Counted from the first letter of the stretch, positions 13,101-22,856 are shown. The stretch: DNA of 64,000 nucleotides from Megaleporinus macrocephalus (GCA_021613375.1 CM038716.1:7252394-7316393), one strand, 5' to 3'. Numbers and translations are program-made. The notes: generated by a model from the letters alone, not told the origin.

Positions 13101-14651
13101 TTAGGCAGATCAGTTCTGGTCACAGTGACCCAAGGTTTACAGGTGACCACAGTCTTACTGGTGACCACAGTTATAGAGGTGACCATTTATAGGTGACTCA
13201 CGTCTTATTGGTGACCTACAGGTGACTACCATGACACAGGTGACCTCTTACAGGTGAGCCCAGCCTTCCTAATGAACTTAATCACACCAGAATAATACAG
13301 GTCACCTCCTACAGGTGACCCCAGCCTTAATGGTGACCACAGTCATACAGGTGACCCCAGCCTTACTTGGGAGCACAATCTTACTGGTGACCACAATCAT
13401 ATAGGTCACTACAATCACACAGGTAACCTATTACAGGTGAGCCCAGATTACAAGGTGAGTGCAACCATATAAGTGACCTCTTACAGGTGACCCCAGCCTT
13501 ACAGGTAACCACCTACAGGTGATCCCAGCCTTACTGGTGACCACAGTCATACAGGTGACCAGCTGCAGGTGATCCCAGCCTTACTGGTGACCACAGTCAT
13601 ACAGGTGACCAGCTACAGGTGATCCCAGCCTTTCTGGTGACCACAATCATACAGGTGACCACTTACAGGTGACCCCAGCCTTTCTGGGGAGCACAATATT
13701 ACTGGTGACCACAGTCATACAGGTGACCATTTACAGGTGACCGCAGCCTTCCTGGTGACTACAATCAGACAGGTGATCACTTAATTACAGACCTCCCTAG
13801 ACTTACTGGTGACCACAATCAAACAGGTGACCATAATCTTACAGGTGACCTCTTACAGGTGAGCCTAGCCCTCCCGTTGACCACAATCATACAGGTCCAG
13901 CCTTTTTGGTGATCGTACAGGTGACCACATTCGTACAGGTGACCACATTCGTACAGGTGAACCCAGCCTTACTGGTCACCGCAATCATATAGGATACCTC
14001 TTACAGGTGAGCCCAGTCATACTATTGACCACAATCCCACAGCTGACCCACAGTAATACAGGGCGACACCTGTCTTACGAGTGACCGCAGGTGATCATAC
14101 AGGTGAGCAACAAGTGACTGGAGACCTCATTTTTCTCATTTTTACAGGTGAGCAGTGGTCAGTATGTAACAGGTGATCTCATTTTTACAGGTGAGCAGTG
14201 GTCAGTATGTAACAGGTGATCTCAGTTTTACAGGTGAGCAGTGGTCAGTATGTAACAGGTGATCTCAGTTTTACAGGTGTATAAACTGCTGAGATAGGAG
14301 TGAGAATGCGCACGTGTTCTCTGTACCATCTGCTCCAACCCGAAAAGCGGGAAAAGCCTGTTTGCAGGTGCCTCGAACCGCGCGCGCCCGCGTGTAAATG
14401 TTGTGCATTGGTGTGTGTGTGTGTGTGTGTGTGTTTCCACTCACGCTGCGCTCGCGCTCTCCCTGGTCCTTGTGTAGGCGCGCTCCTGTTCCGTTCCTCA
14501 CCGGCTCTCCGTCTCGGTGACTCCTCGTGACCCCATTGCCTTCGGCTCGATCAGCGCGTGACGCTGCCGGGAACAGTCCGCAGGCTCGCTGGAAGCGCGC
14601 GACCAGCTCGGAGCTGTTCAGAGCTATGACCGCGCTTCTCGCCACCATCAT
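4109..14651 (-). CDS. sgpp2: Sphingosine-1-phosphate phosphatase 2, five exons, complete
   Basis: ER-membrane lipid phosphatase that removes phosphate from sphingosine-1-phosphate, ending its signalling and returning sphingosine to ceramide synthesis. Coding exons run 14651-14445, 10340-10182, 10025-9846, 9669-9580 and 4654-4109 (stop included). All four introns are phase 0 and GT-AG. The product is 393 residues; I recall about 399 for human SGPP2. Motif C1, K-x6-RP, is at 132-140; C2, PSTH, is at 159-162; C3, SR-x5-H-x3-D, is at 202-213, with its Asp the first codon of exon 5. The catalytic histidines 162 and 209 are present. [15 protein letters not shown] near the N-terminus and EIEVPYKF near the end favour SGPP2 over SGPP1. 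The start is chosen by family length; two ATGs are adjacent (14651 and 14648), and the frame stays open upstream. Several hydrophobic segments follow residue 75. Introns 2 and 3 are tiny (156 and 176 bp); introns 1 and 4 hold arrays and transposons. Confidence 0.95.
4658..5759. other. sgpp2 intron 4, proximal part
   Basis: Non-coding sequence with short (TA)n tracts at about 4868-4880 and 5027-5047. The stretch at 5630-5675 (GATAATTATCGTTATCG, then CACCCAGCCCTA) looks like the end of a fish hAT element, but no partner end was found. Nothing else is recognised. Confidence 0.4.
5760..6590 (+). pseudogene. Tc1-like transposase relic
   Basis: This is a broken DDE transposase of the Tc1/mariner superfamily in sgpp2 intron 4, on the opposite strand to the gene. 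The N-terminal helix-turn-helix region is visible ([18 protein letters not shown], then [11 protein letters not shown]). The first catalytic Asp lies in [16 protein letters not shown] near 6130-6170. The third acidic residue lies in [13 protein letters not shown] near 6422-6460. These pieces are in different frames with internal stops, so no functional protein remains. Terminal repeats were not located. Confidence 0.85.
6591..7205. other. sgpp2 intron 4, middle part
   Basis: No gene or clear element. A few CATTTGCATTTGCA-type words occur at about 7070-7085. Confidence 0.3.
7206..9150. repeat. 36-bp minisatellite in sgpp2 intron 4
   Basis: About 41 near-identical 36-bp units (7317-8790) are built from GTGTCCTCACTTTTACAAG and TTACTCCAATCTTAGAG. 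Units differ at a few recurring sites (AGAG or AAAG, AAGTT or AAATT, TTTTA or ATTTA). More diverged units follow to about 9150, with CAGGTGACCCCAGTCTTATA in place of the core. Because 36 is a multiple of three, the array reads open as a 12-residue repeat; it is not a gene. Confidence 0.95.
9151..9573. other. sgpp2 intron 4 next to the exon 4 donor
   Basis: It contains scattered CAGGTGA words and (CA)n tracts at 9510-9524 and 9545-9566. The sequence TTAAGTTCTCACCA, which covers the exon 4 donor, is repeated once at 9525-9538. Confidence 0.55.
9751..9809. repeat. (TA)n microsatellite in sgpp2 intron 3
   Basis: About 29 TA units take up a third of the 176-bp intron 3 and begin 36 bases after the exon 3 donor on the coding strand. 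Confidence 0.95.
10103..10163. repeat. (GT)n microsatellite in sgpp2 intron 2
   Basis: Slightly interrupted GT repeats on the + strand read as CA repeats in the pre-mRNA. They fill much of the 156-bp intron 2, starting about 13-18 bases past the exon 2 donor. Confidence 0.92.
10490..11009. mobile_element. Non-autonomous hAT element with 8-bp target duplication
   Basis: The element runs from CAGGGGTATT to a right end whose reverse complement is CAGCGGTCAC, and is flanked on both sides by ATGTATAG (10482-10489 and 11010-11017). An 8-bp duplication with CAG...CTG ends is the hAT signature. The interior has AAGGTCCGGACC and GGGTCCGGACC words and no transposase. Because the host array contains similar words, the duplication is slightly less decisive than in unique DNA. 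Confidence 0.78.
12137..12497. mobile_element. 361-bp hAT MITE with perfect 8-bp target duplication
   Basis: The ends are TAGAGATGGA and TCCATCTCTA, exact inverted repeats, flanked by GTATAGAG at 12129-12136 and 12498-12505. The interior is rich in CCGATCGCCGATC and GCCGATACCGAT. A truncated relative with the same right end lies at 31441-31560. Confidence 0.86.
12721..13125. other. sgpp2 intron 1, nothing recognised
   Basis: Unique-looking sequence without a gene or repeat that I can support. Confidence 0.3.
13126..14285. repeat. CAGGTGAC minisatellite in sgpp2 intron 1
   Basis: Dozens of copies of ACAGGTGACC separated by variable phrases such as CCCAGCCTTACTGGTGACC and ACAGTCAT. The last part (14110-14285) is cleaner, with a phrase of about 50 bp containing GAGCAGTGGTCAGTATGTAA and CAGGTGATCTCA. 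Each CAGGTG is an E-box core (CACCTG on the sgpp2 strand). The diverged units at 8830-9130 use the same words. Confidence 0.88.
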
Positions 14652-14790
14652 CGCTGTTAACCGCCGCCGCGCGCCGCTGCTACTGCCGCCGCGAGCCCCG
14701 ACTTCTGAGCGCGAGCTTCCGCGTTCGGCACTTCTACACCCACGACTGACACGCGCAAGCAGTGCACGGGCGCGGCGCTGACGCATCATA
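14340..14790 (-). promoter_or_regulatory. CpG-rich first exon and promoter of sgpp2
   Basis: A block with many CGCGC and CGCCGC words surrounds exon 1, unlike the AT-rich flanks. It is the only CpG-rich block near the gene's 5' end. No TATA box is evident. A (GT)n tract at 14411-14434 lies in intron 1, nine to ten bases past the exon 1 donor. Confidence 0.6.
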
Positions 14791-14824
14791 TAGCTGCTAC
14801 AAGTGGAGCTCACCTGTACCCACT

Positions 14825-15046
14825 CACTTTATTTGTTTATTTATTTATTTAAAAGGATATAAAATAAATAAATGTAACTGACAGCACAACTAAAGTATTT
14901 ATTTATTTATTTAAAAGGATATAAAATAAATAAATGTAACTGACAGCACAATTAAAGTATTTATTTCTTAATTAATTAATTTATTTATTTATTTAAAAGG
15001 ATATAAAATAAATAAAGGTAACTGACAGCACAACTTAAGTATTTGT

Positions 15047-15090
<44 letters not shown>

Positions 15091-15136
15091 AAGGATATAA
15101 AATAAATAAATGTAACTGACAGCACAGCTAAAGTAT

Positions 15137-15180
<44 letters not shown>

Positions 15181-15500
15181 AAGGATATAAAATAAATAAA
15201 TGTAACTGACAGCACAACTAAAGTATTTATTTATTCATTTATTTATTTATTTATTTATTTAAAAGGATACAAAATAAAAGTAACTGACAGCACAACTAAA
15301 GTATTTTTTTTTTTATTTATTTAAAAGGATATAAAATAAATAAAAGTAACTGACAGCACAACTAAAGTATTTATTTATTTAGTTATTTATTTATTTAGTT
15401 ATTTAAAAGGATATAAAATAAATAAAAGTAACTGACAGCACAACTAAAGTCAACCTTTATGTGTTTTATTTATTTATTTATTTATTTAATTATTTACAAG
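14825..15500. repeat. Composite tandem repeat with expandable ATTT core
   Basis: Eight units share AAAAGGATATAAAATAAAT followed by GTAACTGACAGCACAACTAA, joined by (ATTT)n of variable length, so the spacing ranges from about 60 to 95 bp. It lies just upstream of sgpp2. Confidence 0.92.
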
Positions 15501-15581
15501 ACTTGTTTTTAAGCTACAAGCTGCATCGACACATTAAAGGAGCAGTATGTAACCCTCATATCATATAGGACTTTGTAGTTC

Positions 15582-16090
15582 TACACTTACAGACTGTAGT
15601 TCATCTGATTCTCTGTATACTTTGTTCCCCTGTTTTTTAATGATCAGGACCCCCACAGGACCACCACAGAGCAGTTATTATTTGGGTATTCAGACACTGA
15701 CGTGGTGGTGTGTTAGTGTGTGTTGAGCTGGTGTGAGTGGATCAGAAACAACAGCTGCTGCTGCTGGAGTGTTTAAACACCTCAGTATCACTGCTGGACT
15801 GAGAATTGTCCACCAACCGAAACTATCCAGACAACAGTGTCCTGCGGACAGTGTCCTGAGTCCACTGATAACTTTCCATCTACAAGGTGGACCCGCAAGT
15901 AGGTGCATCTAATAGAGTGGACAGTGAGGAGTCCACTCACACCAGCACAACACACACTAACACAAATAGTGTCTGCTCTGTGGTGGTCCTGTGGGGGTCC
16001 TGATCATTAAAGAACAGACTAATAAAGTATACAGAGAATCAGATGAACTACAGTCTGTAAGTGGAGCTCCTGTATGGTCAGTGGAGCTGA
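15582..16090. mobile_element. Fold-back DNA element, copy B
   Basis: The left arm ACAGACTGTAGTTCATCTGA and GGACCACCACAGAGCAG is mirrored by CTGCTCTGTGGTGGTCCTGT and TCAGATGAACTACAGTCTGT. The outer tip of the left arm is missing. No coding capacity. Confidence 0.78.
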
Positions 16091-16693
16091 TATAATAGGC
16101 TGGTGGGTGTAACAGAGTGGTGCAGAGGAATAAAGAGCAATACACAGAAACAGAGTATGTTGAGTAACACAAAGTGACAGAACAGCTGATCACAAGCTCT
16201 GCCTCATTTCTTCAGCTCTTAGTTTACTGAAACAATAAATCAGAGTTCTATTAAATTATTTAATTAATTTAAAAAAACAGTTAATTTACTTATTTAGATA
16301 TTGGTTTTTAAGCTATAAGCTGCATTGACTCATTAAAGGAGCGGTATGTAACCTTTAGTGGTGACATTGCATATTACAACCTAGTGAACTTCCACTTTCA
16401 TGGTTAAGGGTAAGGATTCACAATCCTATACTTTTTCTTGTGTTTATAAATAAAAGTAATAATAACTAATAATAATTACGGACTAACGACACCCCTAGCC
16501 TTTAATTCTACTCAGCGCGTAGGTCCTACCTACAACTCATAGTATAGTCATAGTAACAAATCAGTAGTTACTCATAGTAGTAACAGTACTAGTAGTAACT
16601 CAGTAGTAGTAACTCAGTAGTTACTCATAGAAGTAACTCAGTAGATACGCGTAGTAGTAACACATTAGTAGTAACAAAGCAACTCTTTTAGTA
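16091..16693. other. Intergenic with an AGTAGTAAC simple repeat
   Basis: An AT-rich stretch, then irregular TAGTAGTAACTCAGTAG repeats at about 16540-16680. No gene is seen. Confidence 0.45.
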
Positions 16694-19582
16694 GTACACC
16701 ATTCCTTTAAACTCTGCTACACTACTCCTTTAAACTCTGCTGCACTACTCCTTTAAACTCTGCTGCACTGCACCCTTAAACTCTGCTACACTGCTCCTTT
16801 AAACTCTGCTGCACTGCACCCTTAAACTCTGCTACACTGCTCCTTTAAACTCAGCTACACCGCTCCTTTAATCTCTGCTACACCGCTCCTTTAAACTCTA
16901 CTACACCGCTCCTTTAAACTCTGCTGCACTGCACCCTTAAACTCTGCTACACTGCTCCTTTAAACTCTGCTGCACTGCACCCTTAAACTCTGCTACACTG
17001 CTCCTTTAAACTCAGCTACACCGCTCCTTTAATCTCTGCTACACCGCTCCTTTAAACTCTACTACACTGCGTCTTTAAACTCTGCTACACTACTCCTTTA
17101 ATCTCTGCTGCACTGCACCCTTAAACTCTGCTACACCGCTCCTTTAAACTCAGCTACACCACTCCTTTAATCTCTGCTACACCGCTCCTTTAAACTCTAC
17201 TACACTGCGTCTTTAAACTCTGCTACACTACTCCTTTAAACTCTGCTACACTGCTCCTTTAAACTCTGCTGCACTGCACCCTTAAACTCTGCTACACTGC
17301 TCCTTTAAACTCAGCTACACCGCTCCTTTAATCTCTGCTACACCGCTCCTTTAAACTCTACTACACTGCGTCTTTAAACTCTGCTACACTACTCCTTTAA
17401 ACTCTGCTACACTGCTCCTTTAAACTCTGCTGCACTGCACCCTTAAACTCTGCTACACTGCTCCTTTAAACTCAGCTACACCGCTCCTTTAATCTCTGCT
17501 ACACCGCTCCTTTAAACTCTACTACACTGCGTCTTTAAACTCTGCTACACTACTCCTTTAATCTCTGCTGCACTGCACCCTTAAACTCTGCTACACCGCT
17601 CCTTTAAACTCTGCTACACCGCTCCTTTAAACTCAGCTACACCACTCCTTTAATCTCTGCTACACCGCTCCTTTAAACTCTACTACACTGCATCTTTAAA
17701 CTCTGCTACACTACTCCTTTAAACTCTGCTACACCGCTCCTTTAAACTCTGCTACACCGCTCCTTTAAACTCTGCTACACCGCTTCTTTAAACTCTGCTA
17801 CACTACTCCTTTAATCTCTGCTACACCGCTCCTTTAAACTCTACTACACTGCTCCTTTAAACTCTGCTACACTACTCCTTTAAACTCTGCTGCACTGCAC
17901 CCTTAAACTCTGCTGCACTGCACCCTTAAACTCTGCTACACCGCTCCTTTAAACTCTGCTACACCGCTTCTTTAAACTCTGCTACACCGCTTCTTTAAAC
18001 TCTGCTACACCGCTCCTTTAAACTCTACTACACTGCTCCTTTAAACTCTGCTACACTACTCCTTTAAACTCTGCTGCACTGCACCCTTAAACTCTGCTGC
18101 ACTGCACCCTTAAACTCTGCTACACCGCTCCTTTAAACTCTGCTGCACTACTCCTTTAAACTCTGCTGCACTGCACCCTTAAACTCTGCTACACCGCTCC
18201 TTTAAACTCTGCTACACTGCTCCTTTAAACTCTGCTACACCGCTCCTTTAAACTCTGCTACACCGCTTCTTTAAACTCTGCTACACCGCTCCTTTAAACT
18301 CTGCTACACCGCTCCTTTAAACTCTGTTACACTGCTCCTTTAAACTCTGCTACACTGCTCCTTTAAACTCTGCTACACTGCTCCTTTAAACTCTGCTACA
18401 CAGCTTCTTTAAACTCTGCTACACCGCTCCTTTAAACTCTGCTACACCGCTTCTTTAAACTCTGCTACACCGCTCCTTTAAACTCTGCTACACTGCTCCT
18501 TTAAACTCTGCTACACCGCTCCTTTAAACTCTGCTACACCGCTTCTTTAAACTCTGCTACACCGCTTCTTTAAACTCTGCTACACCGCTCCTTTAAACTC
18601 TGCTACACTGCTCCTTTAAACTCTGCTACACTGCTCCTTTAAATTCTGCTACACTGCGTCTTTAAACTTTGCTACACTGCTCCTTTAAACTCTGCTACAC
18701 TGCTCCTTTAAACTCTGCTACACCGCTTCTTTAAACTCTGCTACACTGCTCCTTTAAACTCTGCTACACTGCTCCTTTAAACTCTGCTACACCGCTCCTT
18801 TAAACTCTGCTACACCGCTTCTTTAAACTCTGCTACACCGCTTCTTTAAACTCTGCTACACCGCTCCTTTAAACTCTGCTACACTGCTCCTTTAAACTCT
18901 GCTACACTGCGTCTTTAAACTCTGCTACACCGCTCCTTTAAACTCTGCTACACTGCTCCTTTAAACTCTGCTACACCGCTTCTTTAAACTCTGCTACACT
19001 GCTCCTTTAAACTCTGCTACACCGCTTCTTTAAACTCTGCTACACTGCTCCTTTAAACTCTGCTACACCGCTTCTTTAAACTCTGCTACACTGCTCCTTT
19101 AAACTCTGCTACACCGCTTCTTTAAACTCTGCTACACTGCTCCTTTAAACTCTGCTACACCGCTTCTTTAAACTCTGCTACACTGCTCCTTTAAACTCTG
19201 CTACACCGCTTCTTTAAACTCTGCTACACCGCTCCTTTAAACTCTGCTACACTGCTCCTTTAAACTCTGCTACACCGCTTCTTTAAACTCTGCTACACCG
19301 CTCCTTTAAACTCTGCTACACTGCTCCTTTAAACTCTGCTACACCTCTCCTTTAAACTCTGCTGCACTGCACCTTTAAACTCTGCTACACTTCTCCTTTA
19401 AACTCTGCTACACCGCTCCTTTAAACTCTGCTACACCGCTCCTTTAAACTCTGCTACACCGCTTCTTTAAACTCTGCTACACCGCTTCTTTAAACTCTGC
19501 TACACCGCTCCTTTAAACTCTACTACACTGCTCCTTTAAACTCTGCTACACTGCTCCTTTAAACTCTGCTACACTGCTCCTT
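16694..19582. repeat. 23-bp minisatellite with higher-order structure
   Basis: About 125 units of TGCTACACCGCTCCTTTAAA plus CTC. Variants (ACTGC, CACCCTT, GCTTCTT, CTACTACACTGCGTC) recur in ordered blocks on the left. The GCGTC variant is at 17071, 17209, 17370 and 17531, giving spacings of 138, 161 and 161 bp (6, 7 and 7 units). The right part is more uniform. Confidence 0.96.
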
Positions 19583-20019
19583 TTTTGCAGCACAATCATT
19601 AAATATTTATTTATTTATATATTCGTTCATTTATTCAAATAACTTGTTTGTTTATTTTATTTATTTATTTATTTTTATTCATAATAAACAAACCATTTTA
19701 CTTTTTAAATCTAAAAGGACTGTCATTTTCAGAACATCCATTGAAGCAAATATTAGCAATAAATAATAAAGTTAAAAATATAAATATTTAAAATGTAATT
19801 AGCATTTTTATCTATAATTGAAGTCATTCAGGCAACTGATTAAAAAATACTGATTTAATTTTAATTTATTAATAAAAAAAACTGTTAGACCGACAACTGA
19901 CTGTTTGATGTCTAATTACTGTTGTTTATTGGTTGATTGATTGATTATTGATTAAGACACCAGAAAAGCTTACATCATAGGCGCGCGTGTGTGTGTTCAG
20001 CCCACTTATACGATCTTCG
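19583..20019. other. AT-rich intergenic DNA
   Basis: TTTATTTATT runs and AT-rich sequence with no gene signal. Confidence 0.4.
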
Positions 20020-20421
20020 TGCGCGGACAGTGACGTAATGTGTGATGGTAGACGTAAAAGCGTAGCGCGAGCGCCCCCTGCCGGTTCGGCCGGGGGGTAG
20101 GAGGAGGGAGCGGCACAGCACGAGACACTGATAAAGGAGACAGGGGGAGAGAGAGAGAGCGAGAGAGAGAGAGCGAGAGAGAGAGAGAGAGAGAGAGTAT
20201 CACTCTGTGTCTATTTTCGTCTCTCTGTTTTTAACGGCGAGGCTCGGATCTGTACCGAGAACTTAAACGGACTAAAACACCTCTTCATCATCATCATCAT
20301 CATCACCATCATCACCATCATCATCATCGTCCTCCTCCCGCGTGACTCATCGTGATGTGAGCATCAGCAACAGCAGCAGCAGCGGGAAGAGGAGGAGGAG
20401 GAGGTGATGTGATCGCGCGCC
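20020..20421 (+). promoter_or_regulatory. Promoter and 5' UTR region of the RING gene
   Basis: Base composition turns GC- and CpG-rich from about 20020. A (GA)n tract is at 20149-20197, a (CAT)n tract at 20285-20327 and GAGGAG runs at 20388-20403. The transcription start cannot be fixed. Two ATGTGA start-stop units precede the main ATG. Confidence 0.5.
20355..20412 (+). promoter_or_regulatory. Two start-stop upstream ORFs (ATGTGA)
   Basis: ATG followed directly by TGA occurs at 20355-20360 and 20407-20412, 67 and 15 bases before the main ATG. Start-stop elements of this type are known to hold ribosomes and lower translation of the main frame; whether they lie in this gene's mRNA depends on the unproven transcription start. 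Confidence 0.5.
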
Positions 20422-21306
20422 ATGGCCGAGGCGGACGCAGCGGACAGCGTCTCGGAGCCCCCGGGCCTCGCGCCCCAGGTGCCGTCGCTGGTCCCGGTGG
20501 TCCCTCTGTCGCCGTCGCTCGCGCTCCCGTTCCCGTTCGAGGACTCGGAGTGTAAGATCTGCTACAACTACTTCGACCTGGATCGGCGCGCGCCCAAGCT
20601 GCTCGAGTGCCTGCACACGTTCTGCGCGGAGTGCCTGCACGCGCTGCACCTGCGCGAGGAGCGCCCGTGGCGCGTCACGTGCCCCGTGTGCCGCCACCGC
20701 ACGCGCGTGCCGGACTGCCGCATCCGGGCGCTGCCCTGCAACACCAAGGCGGCCGCGCGCTTCCCGATGTGCGCGCGAGCCGACCCGCTGCCCCAGGACG
20801 CGCTGCCGCCGCACCCGCCCCCGCTGCACCCGGCGCTCGTGGCGCTGCGGCGCGACGAGCCGAGCGCCAGCGCCAGCGCGGGGGCGAGCACGGGAACGAG
20901 CGTGGGCGCGGGCACCAGCACGCCCTCGTCGGCGACCACGCTCTCGCGAGACTCCGTGTCCGTCTCGGTCTCCGTCTCGCGCCCCGGCTGCAGGAGGCTC
21001 GCGCTTGCCGCGGGCTGCGCGTGCGTCGTCTTCTCCTTTCTCGCCATGCTCGTGCTGCTCTTCGTGGGGCTCGTGTTCGTGCACGGACACGGAGGAGGAG
21101 GCGGAGGAGGCGGAGGCGGAGGGGGGTCGACGTCAACGACGACGTCATCGTCCGCCGGCCCGGTGTGCTTGTCTGTCGCCAGCGTGCTAGCCATGGTCGC
21201 CGTGGTGGTCACGTGGCTCCTCTGCTGGCTGAAGTACAGGCCGGAGCGCGAGACTGGAGCAGGACGCGCCTCGGCCACGAGCACGGGGAGCAGGAGGAGC
21301 GCGTGA
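20422..21306 (+). CDS. Membrane RING-finger protein, probable E3 ubiquitin ligase (RNF182-like)
   Basis: A single-exon gene for 294 residues. The RING is C3HC4: Cys44, Cys47, Cys63, His65, Cys68, Cys71, Cys87, Cys90. Such RINGs bind an E2 and pass on ubiquitin. Two hydrophobic segments follow, at about 193-220 and 247-270, joined by a run of 12 glycines (224-235) and a Ser/Thr stretch, so the RING probably faces the cytosol and both tails lie on the same side. The middle (120-190) is low-complexity Pro, Ala and Ser. A RING with paired C-terminal membrane segments matches the RNF182 type; I cannot decide between RNF182 and newer intronless relatives such as RNF228. The ATG has a good context (GCGCGCCATGG). 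The frame is highly CpG-rich and gives long antisense frames. AATAAA at 21582-21587, inside the adjacent transposon, could serve as poly(A) signal. Confidence 0.88.
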   Translation: MAEADAADSVSEPPGLAPQVPSLVPVVPLSPSLALPFPFEDSECKICYNYFDLDRRAPKLLECLHTFCAECLHALHLREERPWRVTCPVCRHRTRVPDCRIRALPCNTKAAARFPMCARADPLPQDALPPHPPPLHPALVALRRDEPSASASAGASTGTSVGAGTSTPSSATTLSRDSVSVSVSVSRPGCRRLALAAGCACVVFSFLAMLVLLFVGLVFVHGHGGGGGGGGGGGGSTSTTTSSSAGPVCLSVASVLAMVAVVVTWLLCWLKYRPERETGAGRASATSTGSRRSA

Positions 21307-21369
21307 AGGAAAGAGAGAGAGAGCTTTAGTGTTGGGGACTAATGGAGCAGTTAATGGAGCAGTGATTTT

Positions 21370-21372
<3 letters not shown>

Positions 21373-21427
<55 letters not shown>

Positions 21428-21463
21428 TTTGTGTGTTTGTGTGTGTGTGTGTATGTGTGTGAG
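21373..21463. repeat. (GT)n microsatellite in the RING gene 3' region
   Basis: About 45 GT units with a few TT and AT interruptions, starting about 65 bases after the stop codon. Confidence 0.93.
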
Positions 21464-21545
21464 TGTGAGGTGCGGGTTGTATGTGGTAAATAATGTGTTT
21501 GGGTGCTGTTGAACTCACATTTAAAGTATTTGGGACTATGCTTAA

Positions 21546-22852
21546 AGGGGAACTCCACCAAATTTCTAAAATTCTACCATAAATAAACAATTATGGTGTA
21601 AACAGTGAATCAGAGAGGTTTGGCATGAAACACAGCATTCTAGAGAAACTTACTGAGTCAGAGTCATCATTCACAGTGGTGGTAAATGGAACCAGACGTC
21701 CACCTCTAAAAGCTCCCTCACAGAATATTATTTATTATATTATATTTCCATTCAGTTGTTCTGTGCAGCGGCACCTAACGAGGGCTGAAATCTCTGTGCA
21801 TACCTGGACGACGTCCACCTTATCCAACTTAAATGCCGCCATAAGGTTACTGCTGCACTATTTAAGGTGGAATGGGAAATTCAGATAAGAACTTCAGCCT
21901 CATTACACCTTATATCTATGATCGCAAAGGCAGCAGACAGTTATGGGAGATACACTGCACCAAAATCTGACCATATGTAGAGCCAGTCGCTTACAGAAAC
22001 CAGCAGCCGATACAAGCTGGTCATAAGAATTTAGGTGTGACTTACGTCATCATTTATTACAAAGACTCTTTTGCATCACCATTTTTCATATTTCAGCTTT
22101 AACGATATAACTTTTATGATCGCTTCAAATAGATTTGGGCTTTAATATCCATTCCTGGTGGAGGGATACATGCAGGGTGCTGTGATGCAAAATAGTCCCC
22201 AAAGAAAAACGTGTAAAATATTAGTGGCTGGAGATAATTGTGCTTCCATTTTTTTACAATATCTCTGAGAAGACTTGGGCCCTGAAATTCATTCCTGGTG
22301 GAGGGATACATGCAAGGTGCTGTGAGGCAAAATAGCCCCCAAAGAAAAATTTGCAAAATGTTGGTGGCTGGAGATAATTGTGCTTCCATTGTTTTATGAT
22401 AGTTTTGGGCAGATTTGGGCCTTAAACTCCATTTCTGGTGGAGGGATATATGCAGGGTGTTGTGAGGCAAAATAGTCCCCAAGTAATTGAATAATCCCCA
22501 GATTTTCCACTATTTTTAACATTTCTTATAAACATTCATGGGACGTCTAGGTTCACAGGTGGTTCTGGAGAATACATTAAATGACTGTGTTTGCTCTGTA
22601 AACATTGCAACCCCTAGTTTCTATTCATGGCATTAAATTGAAGCCCAAACCCCTTAATTTTGGGATCAGGCCCAACTTAGCCGACTGGTACTGCTATTCC
22701 GAACACAGTGTACGATTCTTTAAATACAAACTCAAACACATACCGGGTCGGGCAGCAGACGTCTGGTTCCCATCACCACCACTGTTAAAGTTTCTCTACG
22801 CTTGACCTTTTTTATTGGCCCACACATTTTGGAACATTGTTGGAATTCCCCG
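21546..22852. mobile_element. 1.3-kb non-autonomous element with TTAA target duplication
   Basis: The left end AGGGGAACTCCACC is mirrored by GGAATTCCCCG at the right, with TTAA outside both (21542-21545 and 22853-22856). TTAA duplication is typical of piggyBac and Kolobok elements. No transposase is present. Inside, a unit of about 150 bp (GGTGGAGGGATACATGCA, GTGAGGCAAAATAG, TCCCCAAAGAAAAA) is repeated three times at 22130-22490. Degenerate copies lie at 1930-2360 and 37585-37985, each with one such unit. Confidence 0.78.
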
Positions 22853-22856
22853 TTAA

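Noticed and set aside
20347..21329. Long antisense and alternative-frame ORFs over the RING gene
   Set aside because: GC-rich coding DNA lacks stops in other frames; only the +20422 frame shows the RING and membrane segments.
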